From: Paragonimus westermani
Lineage: Eukaryota; Platyhelminthes; Trematoda; Plagiorchiida; Troglotrematidae
Assembly: GCA_008508345.1 (NCBI GenBank)
Contig: QNGE01000425.1
Coordinates: forward strand, 16,972-80,971
DNA length: 64,000 nt
Reading direction: 5' to 3'
Below the pieces are notes generated by a model that was given only the letters and a program-made list of their open reading frames with translations, was not told the origin of the DNA and searched no databases. How positions within the stretch are numbered: the stretch's first letter is position 1; each line of letters opens with the position of its first letter. Below are positions 9,920 through 24,369 of the stretch, in pieces. Both the position numbers and the translations under genes were made by a program.

Positions 9920-12600
9920 TTTTAGAATACTAATGAGTAGTCGAGGATTTGGTTAATCTTAAGTTAAACATCATTCCATGTGATCGCAGTTTTTACATGA
10001 GATCAGAGATTTCGACCTGTCAGGCTGTAGGGATACGCCAATCAGGTTAATGTGATGTGGACGGTTGAGTTGGCCGGTTTCTGGAACTGACCGGATAGAT
10101 AAAGTAGTTTCTCACCACTCGATCTAGATTCCGCAATTGTCTGTTGGTTGCCTGCTCCGAGCTATCGGGAAAGGGGTGAACTATAATGTGTGCAATGGCT
10201 ACCTGCATTACATCGAAGCCATAGCGGAGCTGCGTACATGTTAAAACCCCGATCCTCCAGATCTGCTCTACGCCAGTGACCATAGTGGTAGAACATGCTG
10301 CCAAAACGAGTATTGTTACCATTACTTAAAGACAACGCTTATGAAGATCAATACCACTCTTTGAGAGGAATCCTGTATCGTAGCATTTGCACGTTTGTTT
10401 CCAAGTACTCTATGTGAATAAACGTGGATGATTTGTGCAGTTATAAAGCGACTGATAGGTATTTCAATACCTGGAATGAGGATGGTCTGTCACCGACTTT
10501 TGTAAAAGGTCTGTGTTTGTTACAGAAATCTATGGGGTTTGATTTCGTTGTTCACACTTTGGAACGGCGAACAGAAATTTCAACTAGGATGGCTGGTCCC
10601 AGCCGATAATGAGCTGAACCTTTGCACAGTTTCGAGCACTTCCCACGGGAGTCGCCAGGTGAAGATACACAAGCCCTATATCTTATTCTGATTCAGCGAG
10701 GTCACAGTTACTCCATTAATGGTCAAAATATCCCACATAAAGGGCTAACGGAATTTGTTTCAAAATGAAACCAGATGCCTGTGTGACGGTCGTAAAGGCA
10801 TCAGTCTTGTTTCAGTCGCTTCCACATAATTCAATAACGTGATACGGCGCTGGCCACCAAAACACGGAAGGGCGGTATCTTGGAGAACACACGTGGTTTC
10901 CCTTCGGTCGCAAATGAATCAATTATGTGCTTACCTTATGACAGGTTTCGCAGCACCGAAATGTGTGCAAGTGGTATTTTAACGATCTATGGTTTGTTTT
11001 CATTCAGTTGTACGTGGCATTCTTTGGAACTATCTTGTGTATAGAGGAATCAATTTGAAGTGCATGGACCTATTGCGCTCATTGTGTGTTCATTTCACAA
11101 GCACAGTGTAGGTTTACGGATGGCGGCCTCGGTTGTTCGTTACTTTGAATGGTGCTTGCCAAAGATTCAACTGTTGACATCTCCCTTAAGTTTGTTACGG
11201 GGGACTTGCTGGAAGGTACGCTTGAGTTGTCTAATAGCCTTAGTATGCAGCTTCTCCCCAACCGACAATCAGTATGCGGACGGCTTAGTTCGGCTTATTC
11301 CCTCTATTTAGGGTAAACAGGTCATGGCGAATAAGGTAACCTATCTATCTAGTCTGCGTGAGTCTTTTTTTGCACCTTTGAAGTAAGGAGTATCACTTCG
11401 AGATTAGGACGTTTTCATTATGTGTCTTTCCTCCTGAAGACGGTATACTTGTGAGTGTGGGCCGTTCAGCTACTTGGATAGCACAACCTTGTGGTCCCTT
11501 AAAAACGCCGACCAGCTAAAACCCAGAACGGAATAGGAAAAGTGTTGTTTGTTGCTCATCTTCATCGTCCCTGAAGTCACAACAATCTTTTGGTTGTCAC
11601 TGGAAGAAACTGAGTGTAATTCGTGAGTGTGACCCGGTCTTCGCTATAGTTCCAAAATGTGTTTGGTTGGTGGTAAGATGCGAACGGACGCTTTTTGCCT
11701 AACCGTGGTTGTCTCCCGTCAGCTATTTCACATTAAGTGGATTTTCCGTGTGAGCACCAAAGTCTTTCACCGATGTGTCCTTCCAAAAAGCACCTAGTAC
11801 ACACTCACATTATAAGAGTGTGCTATCTGGAGTGATTGAATCATATTCCTTTTTTGACTTTGACACACTCTGCTTCACTTCGGATACTTTTATGAATTTG
11901 TCTTGATGACCTATCGTTTCACAACAGTTGACGAAGAAGGGTATCAACTTTAGGGCGCACGCAAGTCAGTTAGTGGTTTTCCACCTCAGCACACGTCTCA
12001 CTCATATGTGTTTCAAACAGGTGTGTACCATCACTTTTTATTGTCTGACCCACGCGAAGTTCTGTTATGTGTGTGAAACTCCAAGGCCAGATATGTGACA
12101 TTCAGCCATTCGGTGTACTGATTTAGACCTATACGAAATCACCGCAGTTTGTAATAGCTGATGTGTGATTGTTGACAGCCCAAACAATATTGCTTGATAT
12201 GACTTTTCTGCTATAAAAAAAATGAATATCAGGAGAGAAGGTAGGAGCTTCAATACCGTTTGGCATGTTCTTGTTACAACCTTGTCAATAAAACATCCTA
12301 CATTATCCCCGTAGTTGCCTTACACGCAATTCTGTGTGACGTAACAACAATTCAAATGGTGCTTTTTCGAAAAATATTTTACTTGCGGAGGACACACAGT
12401 TTTTCTGAACGATGAGATACCACTTATGTGCACTGCTTGCGACATAATGGGTAAACTAACTTGTTTATTTCACCCGACCCTAAAGCCCTGATAGCGCGTA
12501 TGGTGTAGTTCTTGATAGGGTATGCCGGTGTTTGAGATAGCAAAAACTCATTCTTTTCTTAGCATTCACAAAATATACACAAATTGGCATCCGATACAGA
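9920..12600. other. Unassigned DNA
   Basis: No domain, repeat partner or paired splice sites were recognised. Short frames (up to about 90 codons) are at chance length. Confidence 0.4.
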
Positions 12601-12605
12601 CATAC

Positions 12606-12960
12606 CCTCCGTATTTGACAAAAAAAATTGATTTCGCAACGTTCGAATAAACTTCGACATAGGCATAAACCACTCTAGGTTGATAAGTTGAGGCAGACCG
12701 GCCGTGAACTTCTGACAGGTGAGATTGCTGTCATCTAAATGGAAGGAAACTGCACTGATGTTCCCTGAACGAGGCTTGACGTGTACAACCGGGAACAGTT
12801 TATGGACAAGTTCTGAGCCTGACTGATACTTCACATAGGGTCGTTTCAATCCACAGACTTTAACACAACTGCGCAATTTGGGGGAACGACACAGACGACC
12901 AACAAGTAACAAACGGACAGGCGAAGTTGGACTATGCGACATTTGGTTTGTTTGGTTTGT
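12606..12960 (-). CDS. Candidate host exon, 355 bp
   Basis: Open for 118 codons on the minus strand. It follows an acceptor ending GGTTCAG (only moderately pyrimidine-rich) and ends at a good donor, GAGG|GTATGT, giving phase 0 to 1. The peptide has a natural, mixed composition (for example LVHKLFPVVHVKPRSGNIS). No domain recognised. The 0-to-1 phase pattern is the same as for the exons at 25742-26024, 32851-33133 and 53341-53668, so the intervening exons are missing. A chance open frame cannot be excluded. Confidence 0.4.
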
Positions 12961-13732
12961 CTGAACCAATCCAGGGACGTTTTTATCACAATTCTGAAGC
13001 CCACCAGACTGCCAGCTGAAAGACTTCAGTGACCATATTCAAATCGATAACGTCAGAAGTAGACAGATAATTTGCACCTGGCAACAACGGTGAACCACAT
13101 TATTTTATGTGGTTCTGATAAGCAACTGAATCGGTCGCAAAGTGTTGTAAGTCAGCGTAAGCATTTCTTAGGAGGACGAGTTAAAAGGTTCTCTTATTCA
13201 GCAGACTCAGAGATCACGCATCATAAATATTATAAACCATGACTGATATCACATTTATTCCCAAATGTGACATGCCTAAAATTTTGTTCGTGGTCTCCGC
13301 TGATGAAATTTATTAGTACGGAAACTCTAGTATGGCTCTTCCTATTGAAATGAGCCAGTTAAGAGAAATGCGTCTGCTCCCACTCATACTTGAATGATGC
13401 GAGACTCGAACTTCTCCGAAAATAACACAGAAACGAATTGAGCAGTTACAAGTTGATCAATACTTAATGAAGTCCGTGGGTTTCTATTTAGATGGTGAAT
13501 AACAAAATATACCCTTGTGTTTCTTTCTCGTCGATTTTGATGGCTTCCGCCAGACCGAGTCGGCCTGTCTAACTCCCGACAGCCCATGTCTTGTTTCACG
13601 AACTGCCAGGTGATACTGCCCGTTCAGTCTTCACCAGGTTGAGACAAAGCGCTGAGTATGCAAGGTACAGTATTCATGATGCAGGGCGTAGCAAGCAAGT
13701 CAGCTGATCCGTACAACAACAGCAGCTCGTGC

Positions 13733-13734
<2 letters not shown>

Positions 13735-13780
<46 letters not shown>
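13735..13780. repeat. (AT)n microsatellite, about 23 units
   Basis: Uninterrupted alternating A and T. A second, similar tract is at 32411-32450; each is preceded by a short GC-rich string (CGTGCAG, ACGCAGGC). Expected to be length-polymorphic. Confidence 0.95.
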
Positions 13781-13784
<4 letters not shown>

Positions 13785-16668
13785 CATGAGGACGTGTAAG
13801 CGTGTGGATGAATGACCGTGGGCCGCACTGTTAGCACAGTTTTGACCTCAGCAGTATAGGGCCGGTCATATCCTTTAAAAAAAACCGTAACAGTGTCTAT
13901 AAATACCCAGTACCGATTGGAATAATCTGCTTCAAGGTAATTTCCTTTCCCCCTCAAGAGTATAAAACGCATTTCAGACGTTTATCACATTCCCACACTC
14001 GTAGATAAAAATTCAATTTCTACGCAAACTCGCAGAACGCGCTTCGTTTGGTTACTACTTCCATCTAATCTTCGAGACAAAGAACCTTTGACAGATTAAA
14101 ACGACCCTTCTCGGATTTCATGGACTACTATCACTTAATAGGCTCGGGTGACATGCGGACAAGCCATGACTTACGTAGATGTAACAATGGTGTACCGGAC
14201 CTGAGAGGCAAATCTGGTCCCAACATGCTCATAAACTGAATTTCAGCCACCAGTAAACACCGAATAAATACCTCCCGGCCGTCACAGAAGTAGTTTTTCT
14301 GCCGGCGAATCTACTTTCAATAGGAACTCAACTGTTTATGAAGGACATATTCGGTCGAAACTCGGTCAGACAAACAGACTTGACGATTGATCACCAATCG
14401 GTCTTAATAAGTGTGCAGAGTTTTATATCAACCTCTCACAAACTTATTCAGTCAACGGAACACACAAAACTGTTGCACTGCACCTGTCTCTAAAACGGGA
14501 ACGGCAAAATGTTTGCCCAATTTCCAAACTGTCGGAAGTTTTTAAAAAACCGATTCTTGCACAGCAAGGGTTCTAATCAACCTGTTTACTGTTATCCACG
14601 CTCCACCTTTGAACTAATCGGCTACCTTATTCATTTCTTCATATCATCGAATAATGATAAATCTAGGGCTATTGATTTGTGATTCAAAGACTAGGAGTGG
14701 TGTAATTAGCAACACTGGAGGAGAAACTCTATCTTTAATTCTGAACGGATTTGGCATTAGGCTCTCATTCGTTGTCCACTTAGGCGATTGCTCTGCTAAT
14801 CGTAATCAATTGAGCCAATCTGGTAATGAAACCTCACTGCCGCGCACCAGGGTACACTCTTTTCCTGTTCTTGATCACACGATGATATAGTGTTATGCCT
14901 CAAACAACAAATCCTGCTTCCTTTTTCTGATCATTTTGAACGGTAAATCCAAACTCACAAGTTAGTCACAGTCCGGCAGCAGAAGTTAACATATACGAAT
15001 GCACTGATTTATTGTTACCAATCGTTAAGGGAATTCAGTACGAGCAAGTTACACTTGTTTGCTCTTCCCTTTGTGCTAAGTATCTTTATAGAAGCTATCT
15101 GGGTAACAATAGAAGATAGTTTGTCCAGATTAAATATCTGTCCACCAAATTAGAAAAAAAACATCTTTTAACATTTGGCAGGTAACGTTTCTCTCCTTCC
15201 GGTATCGCCTACTCAAAGACGTTATCAACGTGTCTACGATTTCCAGTGTATATCTGTTGTTTCTCTGATTTGCTTTCGAAAAATCTTCCCTTTTTCTGTT
15301 AGATTCTTAAATAATCCACCACGATGATATGGAATTTTTCCGTTTGGCACTGTTACAATTTCTCATTACTTCATATGGCGAAAGAAGTTTTGCTTTCAAA
15401 AATATGCTTTACAAAACTCATCCAGTTAATTTCGATTCTCTTGGATGCACTATTGTGTCTTCATTACCATTCAGCTACAAAAGTCTCTTTGCATGCACCC
15501 TGTTCCACTGTTCTCCCGTTAATCTGTACTCAGCTCGAGCTTCACGCATGTCCACCCTCTCCACTTTTTAAACAACTACGAAAGTGAATCAGGGGTACCT
15601 TCCGCTTGATATTACTTGTAACGAACTAAAAAATTATCTGAGAATTTTGTTAAGATTATTGCTATTGCGTTATTCGAGACCATTGAGCTATTTATCCTTT
15701 ACTCATTGAAGACTTCAGTTGGCAAAGTTTTGTAACTTCACGCCTCGGAGAGCATAATGCACACCATTGACCTGGCTTTAATGTAACGTTGATCAGTGAG
15801 ATCTCTTCGGAGTGTCAATGGGCTAGCTAATCAACTCAGTGATGTCGAGACACGGGCAGACGAATGTACGCCTCATTTCACATTCGACTCCGATGTATCC
15901 ATGCACCTATATCGGACGCACATTGCGTTTGTCACTAATACATATCACATAATCCCTTTTTCAAGCATTTGTTCCACGTGTCCTGCAAGTCTAGTGTTAG
16001 CACTGTGACGTTGTCATAAACCAGCGTTTTAACAACTCGAGTTGCCAGGTTCGAATCTCTACCGGATGTGGTTCATTCTCATTTCTGCTTTGCTTTATTT
16101 GTGAAAGGTTTCCCTAGGAACTCCGATTTCCTGCTAGTGATGCTGTTATGTTTTACACTTCTAACAGCAATGAACAATTTTCGGCGCTACAAGGTAGACA
16201 GACAAAAATGGTGGAATGACATGAAAGCCGCCATTTAACGTTAGATCGAAGAAAACTTATTGGCGTGGAGTTTCATCTTCGTGGGGATGAAAGTTTAATG
16301 GATAGTTTTGCACAGTCATCTCCCATATCAGTTAAATCAGTCATCCTATCAACTTTTAAAGTACCTAATGTGACGCAGTTTTACTTTTCAGTACTATCTT
16401 CTAGTATCATCGCAACACCACCGTCTTGTCAAAAGTGTGACGTTTATCCCTTCCGTTCGCAGCTTGTAATAATTATTGGTTCATTTTTAGTTCATGGCAG
16501 TATTCGTCACTGGTTGTGCCGTTGTAGCGTTCGTACTATCAAGCTCATAGCTTCTCGCGCCATTCATGCACTCGCCTTCAAGGACTGAGATTCCAGTCCA
16601 CAAAGTAGCGAGGTCATCACTTAAGTGCCATGTGCACTTCTGCCTGTCCTATCCTTCTGGCTGACGTT

Positions 16669-16840
16669 TCCTCGCTCGTTGGACCGGTTTCGCTCATTGG
16701 TGATATGACCGATTTCTAGTATTGTCCTTGATCCACCTATTGTGGACTTTTGCCGTATCCCACAGCCACGTTGAGATATTCGACTGGATGTTCAAATAAT
16801 CACGTCTCCAATTTGGTCGTCCATCACATTATCACGTTAA
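16669..16840 (+). repeat. Satellite-like repeat, single diverged unit
   Basis: Shares CCTCGCTCGTTGGACCGG with the start of the 174-bp units at 41807-42138, and CCACGTTGAGATATTCG with their second half. One unit only, strongly diverged. Confidence 0.55.
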
Positions 16841-18591
16841 GTTAACAGTTCCCCGACTATGTTCGCACGGTTTCTTCTAAAAAGTTTCGTTGCGTTGCGC
16901 CGTTCGCTCACGTACCTCTATCCCAAATTTACTATGGTTTATTCCTTCCAATGACCTTATCACCCATAATCACTGCAATGCCAACAGACCTCTCACTGGT
17001 CCGGTCATGCAGTCCAAAGCGTGTTCACAAACTGTTTATCGTACAATGGTGTCACACAATCCTTTAGACTTTTCTCTATACAAATTTCCGTCTAAATGGA
17101 TCAATTCCTCCGTAGCTTGCAGGTTACTTGTGCAATAAACAAGTAGCAATCACAGGTCTAAAAGGACGGTTCATCATCAGTTAATTACATAAAATTTTCC
17201 TCGTCGTTTTATCTAACACACTGCAAACTCGTGCAGTAAAAACCTTGTTACTGTTGAATTGTCCGTGAAACTAATTTGTTTACTGGCTGAATATTTACGT
17301 GTCCAGGAACGAGTATCTCAAACTGTTGCTACTATCGATTTACACTTATGTCCCACGAAACGCGAAAGTGGATATTTCTGGTTGACGAGTATAGTTATCC
17401 GAACTCTAGCCTTAAATATGTTGTGTTAACGAAGAATTTACTGTATAGTTCCACCCTATCTGTTGACGTTTTATTTTCGGTATGAATTGTCTAAACACAG
17501 CTAATTTTAAATTAGATACGCCAATGCAGCCAACATAACCTTGCTCTGGAAAGTGTAGTAACTGCTATTCGGCTCATCGCAGACAACCTTTTATTTCAGT
17601 CGCACGCAATTTGGGACGGCGCCAATCATCCGAGCGTTTGTTTTATTTACAAGGTCGAAAAAATTTTGCGTTTCTTTTTAGCTTCCTGTTTATCTGACGC
17701 ATGCTGACATCAATGGTATTCTGACATTCGTTTCACTGGCGTTTCAACCTGTCGCTGTTAGTTGAGTGAATCACTAAATTCAACATCTTTCTAGAATCAC
17801 CTATGGTTTTCAGCTTCCGGTCAAGTAATGCATGTCCGAAAAATCTAAGCATAGGAGTGATGGGATGAGCTAATAAGGGGAAAATGCATTTAATCCGCTA
17901 GTAGCGTAACGTGCGCAATCGTATAAAAATGGTTTTCACACGTTTACGAAGGGCGAGGGACTATCTCACGGGAATTTGTTTAAGACCTACTTAAGTTATC
18001 AGCATAGCCCCGGTATAACGAAAGATGTGAGACCATCAAAGCAGCTAACCATGCATGTCATTTAGTTATCATGAGTAACTCGTGAAAATGATTAAAATTT
18101 GTTAAATAATATCATTTTGCTTAGGGCACACATCACTGCTCATCTTGTGCGTAACCCGAGGGAGATGACCTTATCTTATTACGAAAGCAAATTAGGCACG
18201 TATGCATTTAGATGCGTGCAACAACAGTACCAACGACTTTATGCGTGCAATTTCACAAGTTCCATTTTGCTTTCTCAGAGTCTAAACGGGATTCCATAAC
18301 ACGTTCTAAACAATGGTGACATATGAGTGTCTTACAGTCCAGCTTTCTAAGCCTAGTTACAGGAAGCAAGATTCTTCTGCCTCATCATCGACTTTAGGTT
18401 TGGAACCGTCGGTAGCAGAAACAACTTACTTCACAATGCTGATGATATCCATGACCTACTTTGTAATAACACACACTATCAGTGGCGATGCCATTCATAA
18501 CGATGGCTTCCTCAATGCATTCGGCAGAAACTTTGAACAGACTTCACGTTTCTCTGGTGCTGGTTCCAGAAAATGTGTTCCAGACATGCAC

Positions 18592-18824
18592 CTGGCGCCA
18601 TCGACAAGTAAGCATGAGTTTGAATGACTAGTAGTTCTCAATGTACGCTGCGCTAAGATGAAAGTAAGAGTATTTAGAGACGGGTATTGTGCTTGCTTTA
18701 ATGAAAACGTTGTAAGGACGTTCGTTTTAATGAGCATAAAAGTCCACTCATTCTTAAAGTAGCAGCTTGGAGACAGTTTTCCGGCTAAAGAAATATTTTT
18801 GCTACCATCTTCGTTATGTTGTGA
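18592..18824 (-). CDS. Weak candidate host exon
   Basis: A minus-strand segment opens right after a strong acceptor (GTTTTTTGCAG) and runs 77 codons to a fair donor (CCAG|GTGCAT), phase 0 to 2. No domain recognised. The plus strand of the same bases has weak resemblance to an RTE reverse transcriptase, so the two readings compete. Confidence 0.25.
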
Positions 18825-19076
18825 CTGCAAAAAACGCTTGGGCTGGTGAACTGTTTATTGCCAGAAAGATATGTGAAACACAGGACAACGAACACGAACA
18901 CAATTCTGCACGGCTGATAAGTATCCACATCTTTTGAGCAGTAACTCATTGACATTCGCTTTGATGACACGTCACACATAATGCATACACACATTTCCAA
19001 CATTCGCACTGGTCCGTCGTATTCCTAGCCCCACGTGCACGAATCGTACTATACTACTCACAAACGAGCGCGCATG

Positions 19077-19311
19077 TTGTGCACCCATCATGGGCGCCTG
19101 TGTGCACCACACCCGTGCCAAGACTCAAACTGAGTTCCGATCGGTCGCTCCGTCATCGACCAACGGCTCATTCATTCACGCAATTAAGAATGACGCTACC
19201 GCTCACAGATGTTCCAAATACAGCATGTACTTTTCCTGAATCACGTGTTCCCTCTATCGCTGTTATTGCCTGTGTTACTTACTGTTGATTGCGCCCGAAT
19301 AGGAACACAAC
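19077..19311 (+). repeat. Direct repeat family C, copy 1
   Basis: About 90% identical by eye to 31563-31798 over some 235 bp in the same orientation. Both copies keep one open frame in the shared region (TEFRSVAPSSTN, then SFIHAIKNDATAH). The stop-free, partly synonymous differences hint at a once-coding segment of a mobile element. Family not recognised. Confidence 0.8.
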
Positions 19312-19319
19312 ACATGTTA

Positions 19320-22300
19320 CACAACAGTTAGTGACCAACGATTGTACACTGTCGGTTGGATACCGAGTACCACATCGTCAGCCTACTGGGTTACAAATCA
19401 CGAGCTGAATGTTAATTTTCCATACGAAGATGATCGAAGGCTTCCAAATGTTGGCCAATTGGTTGGCATGCTTATTCTAGAAGTTCGCTGCTGACTGATG
19501 AATATTAATTGTTTTGTGGGTAACGAAGCATTGAATTATGGAATCAAGGCGTTCCTAATTTTGAGTTTCTGGTGCTATTTCAGTTATCTTCCTGTAAGCT
19601 GGACTTTAAGGAATGAACCATTTCTAAGAACTTTAAATCATTCTCAAAACGTAATAGAAGGCTCGACTAATTGGCGAACGACTGAGCCCAAGGATGTGCA
19701 TTAACAGGTTGTGTGGTTTGTGGCAAAACACTGGTAAAAACTGTATTTTATTACCAGACTAAATCTACTGCCTGTGCATCCCCGTGAGTGCGTGATAATA
19801 ATTAATTATCTTTGTCCGTCATGGTGTGTTTGACCTAGAAAGTTCCGTTTTATTTCTGCCAAGATGAAAGAAGTTGTCACCACATTCCAGACGGAGACAG
19901 CACATGAATGTCACATGTGCACCATTATCATAGCTGCAGTTTAAAAGAGGATTAACGTATAGTTTCGGTGTGTTGGTTTGTGTTGACGTCCAACTTATCA
20001 TGCGGAGCAAAAGTGATGGTTATAAAAATGAGCCATGCGTTTGTTGGCATACTTACTGCCTGACGCGCCGGAGATATCATTGGCTCGTTCTATGTATGCC
20101 GTTCTATCGGTGCCCCATATCAAGACGATGACAGATATCCGCCTAAATCAACAGGTCTACCAACAGGACCGATTGATGATATGATACTGAATAAACCGTG
20201 CGCATAACCGTTATAGGAAACATGAATACAGCTGTGGATAGGTAATTTATTTAACATTAGAAGAGCAAAAATTTACTTTATGTTGAGACCAGACGCTTTT
20301 ATTTTATAGCTAACTCTGCTTTTAACGATGTGTTCAGTGACGTGATATCCTGTACTTGTTTGTTTCATTTCTCCCCCAACAAAATCAGATTAGCCGGTGA
20401 CGTTCAGATACGGACAACACACTACGCTTCTTCCGTGAGTGCAACATGACTTGTCTTCAGTTAACTGATTCAGTCAATTAGTCTATCAATCTCAGAAGAA
20501 AGCGCACTGATATAAACCTCATTCAAGTGTGTGAACAAGATAAGCCGATCGAGAGGTGTGCTATTACAATTCGGTCCCCAGTTCTCTGATGCTACCACAA
20601 ACACTGACACCCACAACCAATTTCATCCTCGACTGTACTCACTAAGAACCGGTTACTAAACTGTACTCACTCCACGTGATTGTAATAAGGACAGTCTATG
20701 TCCGTATTGAACGATTGGTGTATGAGCAAGTTATTAAACATTTAAATCTACCTTAAGGTACTCACTGCACCAATGTTTGACCACGTGGTAACCCAGTGTA
20801 AACCACACTGACGGGTTGTATTGCTGAGCTATCGTTTACTGTGTACCGCAATTAACGTAAATCAGTGGCTTCCGTTAAATCCATTTGACTGATTACTTAC
20901 TCTGTTCCATTAGGATCTCACAAGCCACTGCTGTTTACGATAAATAAGCTCGAACTTTTGGGAAACAACAACAGCCATCATAATAATATTAACATACAAA
21001 AATACATTTGTCTTAGCGACCACCAACACTAATCTGTAATGCAACAGTAATCATTTTGCACCGAGCCATATTAATGAATCCTGTGATCCCCACAACCCAC
21101 CACATTTGAGTACACCTTTGTCAGTTACACAGACCCTTTCGTTTAGAATGTTAGAAGTGTTTGTTTCACTCGATTTAATGATCTACCTATTTATTTGTCA
21201 AATTCTTCGGTTTTTCTCGGCGAAATGAGACTAGCGGTATAGTGGAACTTTTTCGAGACTGTTCTATACACGCCATTCAGTCCATCATCGTTCTCGGCCT
21301 GTAGGCTACACCCCTACATCTGAATTCCCGCTTCGTTATGATTGATGGTTGCCCTATCGACAAACTTGGAATTGATTAATCCAATTCCATAATTAAATGA
21401 AGCACTCATGAAAAGCAGAAAGTTGCTTTACATTTGCCCGGTCACGCATCATATTTTTCGCTGGCATGGCACATTGGCTTAATGTAGTTTACGTCTGAAC
21501 AATTACTCAACAAGGACCTTGTTCAATCAAGGTGAAATGAAAGACAATCTGATAAGGAGGTGGAGCAATCAGGAAGCCGAGCGTATGAGTGAAAATTAGT
21601 CGTCATTATCTTGCAGTTTAATAACTAAGTGAAAGCTTACTGGCGGTAGTTTTGTTCACCTCTTCAGGAACGGTGTTTAGTGTATTGGTAATGCATAGAA
21701 AAGTCAGCACCTTCCGTAAACCCTATTCTATGCAGTTATACAAATGGTCATTGTATGACTGTGAGGTTATCTAACTGTTTCGTCACTTATGACAGACGAT
21801 AGTGAAATGGGTGTATAGTTTATTTAGAAACTGATATTAACCCAGAAATTCTACCTACTTGAAGCAACGACACAACACATTCCAACCATTCGACGGAATA
21901 AACTCATTTTTACTCATGTTTGACCACCGAGTGATGCACAAGTAGTTTCTTGCTAACTATTCGGCCTTCTGATTTGTTGTAAGAGAGATTTTCGGCAATT
22001 GCAAGCAGCGTGTTATTGTTTGTTTTGAAGTGAATGACTACAGCTTATATCTTCGAAGAAAAACTTCACTGGTGATGAATTATGCCATGTGCACAAACGC
22101 ACCATATAGTTTACTGGCTACAGAAACAATTATTTCACAATAATGTAAAATTTTGGAGCCAAGGAAGTTTACACATCTCACGCAACCAGCAACGGTCAGT
22201 TACTAGACTAAATGGAAGTCCAGACTATAAACACCGCTAACCGTTCAACCACAAACGACACACACTAAGCGCCACTCTCTGTATCATGGCAGCAAACTGT

Positions 22301-24360
22301 GCTGAAATTGCTGCGTTTGTCACGTGTTGTTCTCTGTAGATGCAGGTTCATTCTTTGACCCAGTTAGTTTTGCTCTGGAAACGCCGTATGCTGTGATGTG
22401 CACTTATACCGATAAAATGGATCACTGCGCATGCCACTGTGATTGAGCTCTCTTATCAAAGCCACTGATTGTCACGCATTAATTAACACGTGAATCATGC
22501 GATACATAGCGTCGTTTATTGACAAGTTAAAATGGACGAGCTTGTTCAAATCCATAAAGCTTGTCAGCAACTGTTAAGCAGAATCACCCTGGAGATGGCC
22601 AGGATGACACTGATTTGTATAGGCGAATCAAAAGCACGCAATCCAGCAAGTCCATTTGGATCACTCCCATCATTCATGAAGTTGTACGATTAAAAAGAAC
22701 GGGTAGATTCTGCCTTTCTATAGCGATCGAATTAGTGGGACTAATAGCAGCTAATGTACTAGCTTAAACCCATTGCTTGTCTCGACACAGCAGCAACACA
22801 AGACCGGGGACTGTGAATACGGTTATGACTTCATTGTAGTCAGGGTTACAAACACTTTTTTGGATGGAAGTATGTTAGGTGGTTAATTAAGGACAACTGG
22901 ACGTCAGTCTCCTCGTATCCTGCCGATGCTTGAGTCGTGAATGCACCGCCAGTTTGGTAGTAGCTCGACCAAAAACAGCAAGGTAATCAGTACACTCTTG
23001 AGTGGCTATAGTCATGGCATTATAGCCGATGACCCTGACGTGCTGTCGTTTGCAAACTCGTAGGCCACAGACTGTGATCATCACATTTCTTAAGGCAATG
23101 TATCACACAGTAAATCTTAAAACTGGTGTCACAATGTAGGCAAGTAATAGGAGACAGTGAATGAAGTTGAGATGCCGTTGGCTCCGCACTGGAACAGACG
23201 TTCTACGCATATTCTGAGCTGATTCTTCCGTGTTTGGTTGATAGGTTGGTAGACGAAAATTACTGTTCACGTGCACTTACAGCTAAGGGTAAAGCAGTCA
23301 ATGATTCCCGTCAACCGTGAGTGAATGCGGACTGGGCGTCAGTCCCCTGCAGGTATCTGCTTATTTCAGTGATAAAGACAAAATGATTGGAATACGGCTG
23401 AATCCGAAAATACAAATGACCATAAATCTAATCATGTCCAACATCCTCAACAATACCGATGTCTTCACGTTGTTTTAGCTTCTTGGTACTACCTATCAAA
23501 GCCAGTCGCAACAGCACAATCAGTAAATAATTCTGTGCGTGGGCGTGACCTACACCTTTAAGACACCAAGCCTCACCGTCAGACTCGTTACGATAGATCG
23601 AACTCCCACAGCTGTTGTTGATTTCTTGTTACACGATGCATAGTGAAGTTTGTTGATAGCGTGCCTGATGTTCTGTAGTCGAGTTTCCCTTTTGTTCATC
23701 TTTCCTTGAGTTTTTCTCAAAGTTTCAAGAACCGAGAACAAGTAGGATACACAATTTACGGAATTCCAGAGGGCATGCATCAAAACAGAAAAGTATAAAA
23801 TGGTCGTATCTTTGAAGCAACGCGTGTTCAGAAACAAAAATTGAGTGTATATAAAGGTAAGGTGACATCTGCTAAACGACTGTCTTGAAGCTTTCATTGT
23901 TTTGCCTCATTATTCATTTCCACATAGGAGCTAGATAAATCTCTAAGACGACAGCTACAAGAACAACAATATATGCAGTTCTCAACGTGTACCTTATCAA
24001 CTCACTGAATGACTGCCTCATATCTTACGTCAGTAAGGTGTGTGTTTGTTTGAGGGCGCAGAGCAAAACCTATGAAAAGTGTTACCCATTAACCTTAGCG
24101 TTTATTAAGTAAACTATACTAGCAAAGGGAGCCTAGCCCAAATACGACTGCATCTACGATGTAAGCATGGGGGAAAGTCGGTGTCTGCGATGATCGAATG
24201 ATTATTCAATAATACTCATCCCATTCTCGTTTTCGAAAAACCTTCAATATCAGTCAAAAGTCTGATGTAGTTTCGAGTATATTCTCTGTGCGTAACAGTA
24301 ATCAGAACCAGACATTAATGTCTTATTCAATGTGACCTCGAGATAGGCAGACGTCTCAAT
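19320..24360. other. Unassigned DNA, 5 kb
   Basis: AT-rich with almost no open frames above 70 codons. Near 22532 a start in good context (AAAATGG) opens a 53-codon frame (MDELVQIHKACQQLL), which could be a first coding exon but has no clear donor. No repeats shared with the rest of the window. Confidence 0.35.
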
Positions 24361-24369
24361 TCCGAGTGG

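Larger units (their letters stand above)
12965..18590. other. Intron-like or intergenic DNA
   Basis: Contains the (AT)n tract at 13735-13780 and a satellite unit at 16669-16840; otherwise unassigned. Two isolated box-B-like strings (GGTTCGAATC near 16047 and weaker ones) lack a box A partner. Open frames at 15324-15587 and 16265-16588 are T-rich and show no domain. Confidence 0.4.

Noticed and set aside
18400..18640. Possible RTE reverse transcriptase on the plus strand (ADDI-like string, then MHLAPSTSK)
   Set aside because: Needs a frameshift, only two weak motifs fit, and the minus strand of the same bases gives an equally plausible exon.
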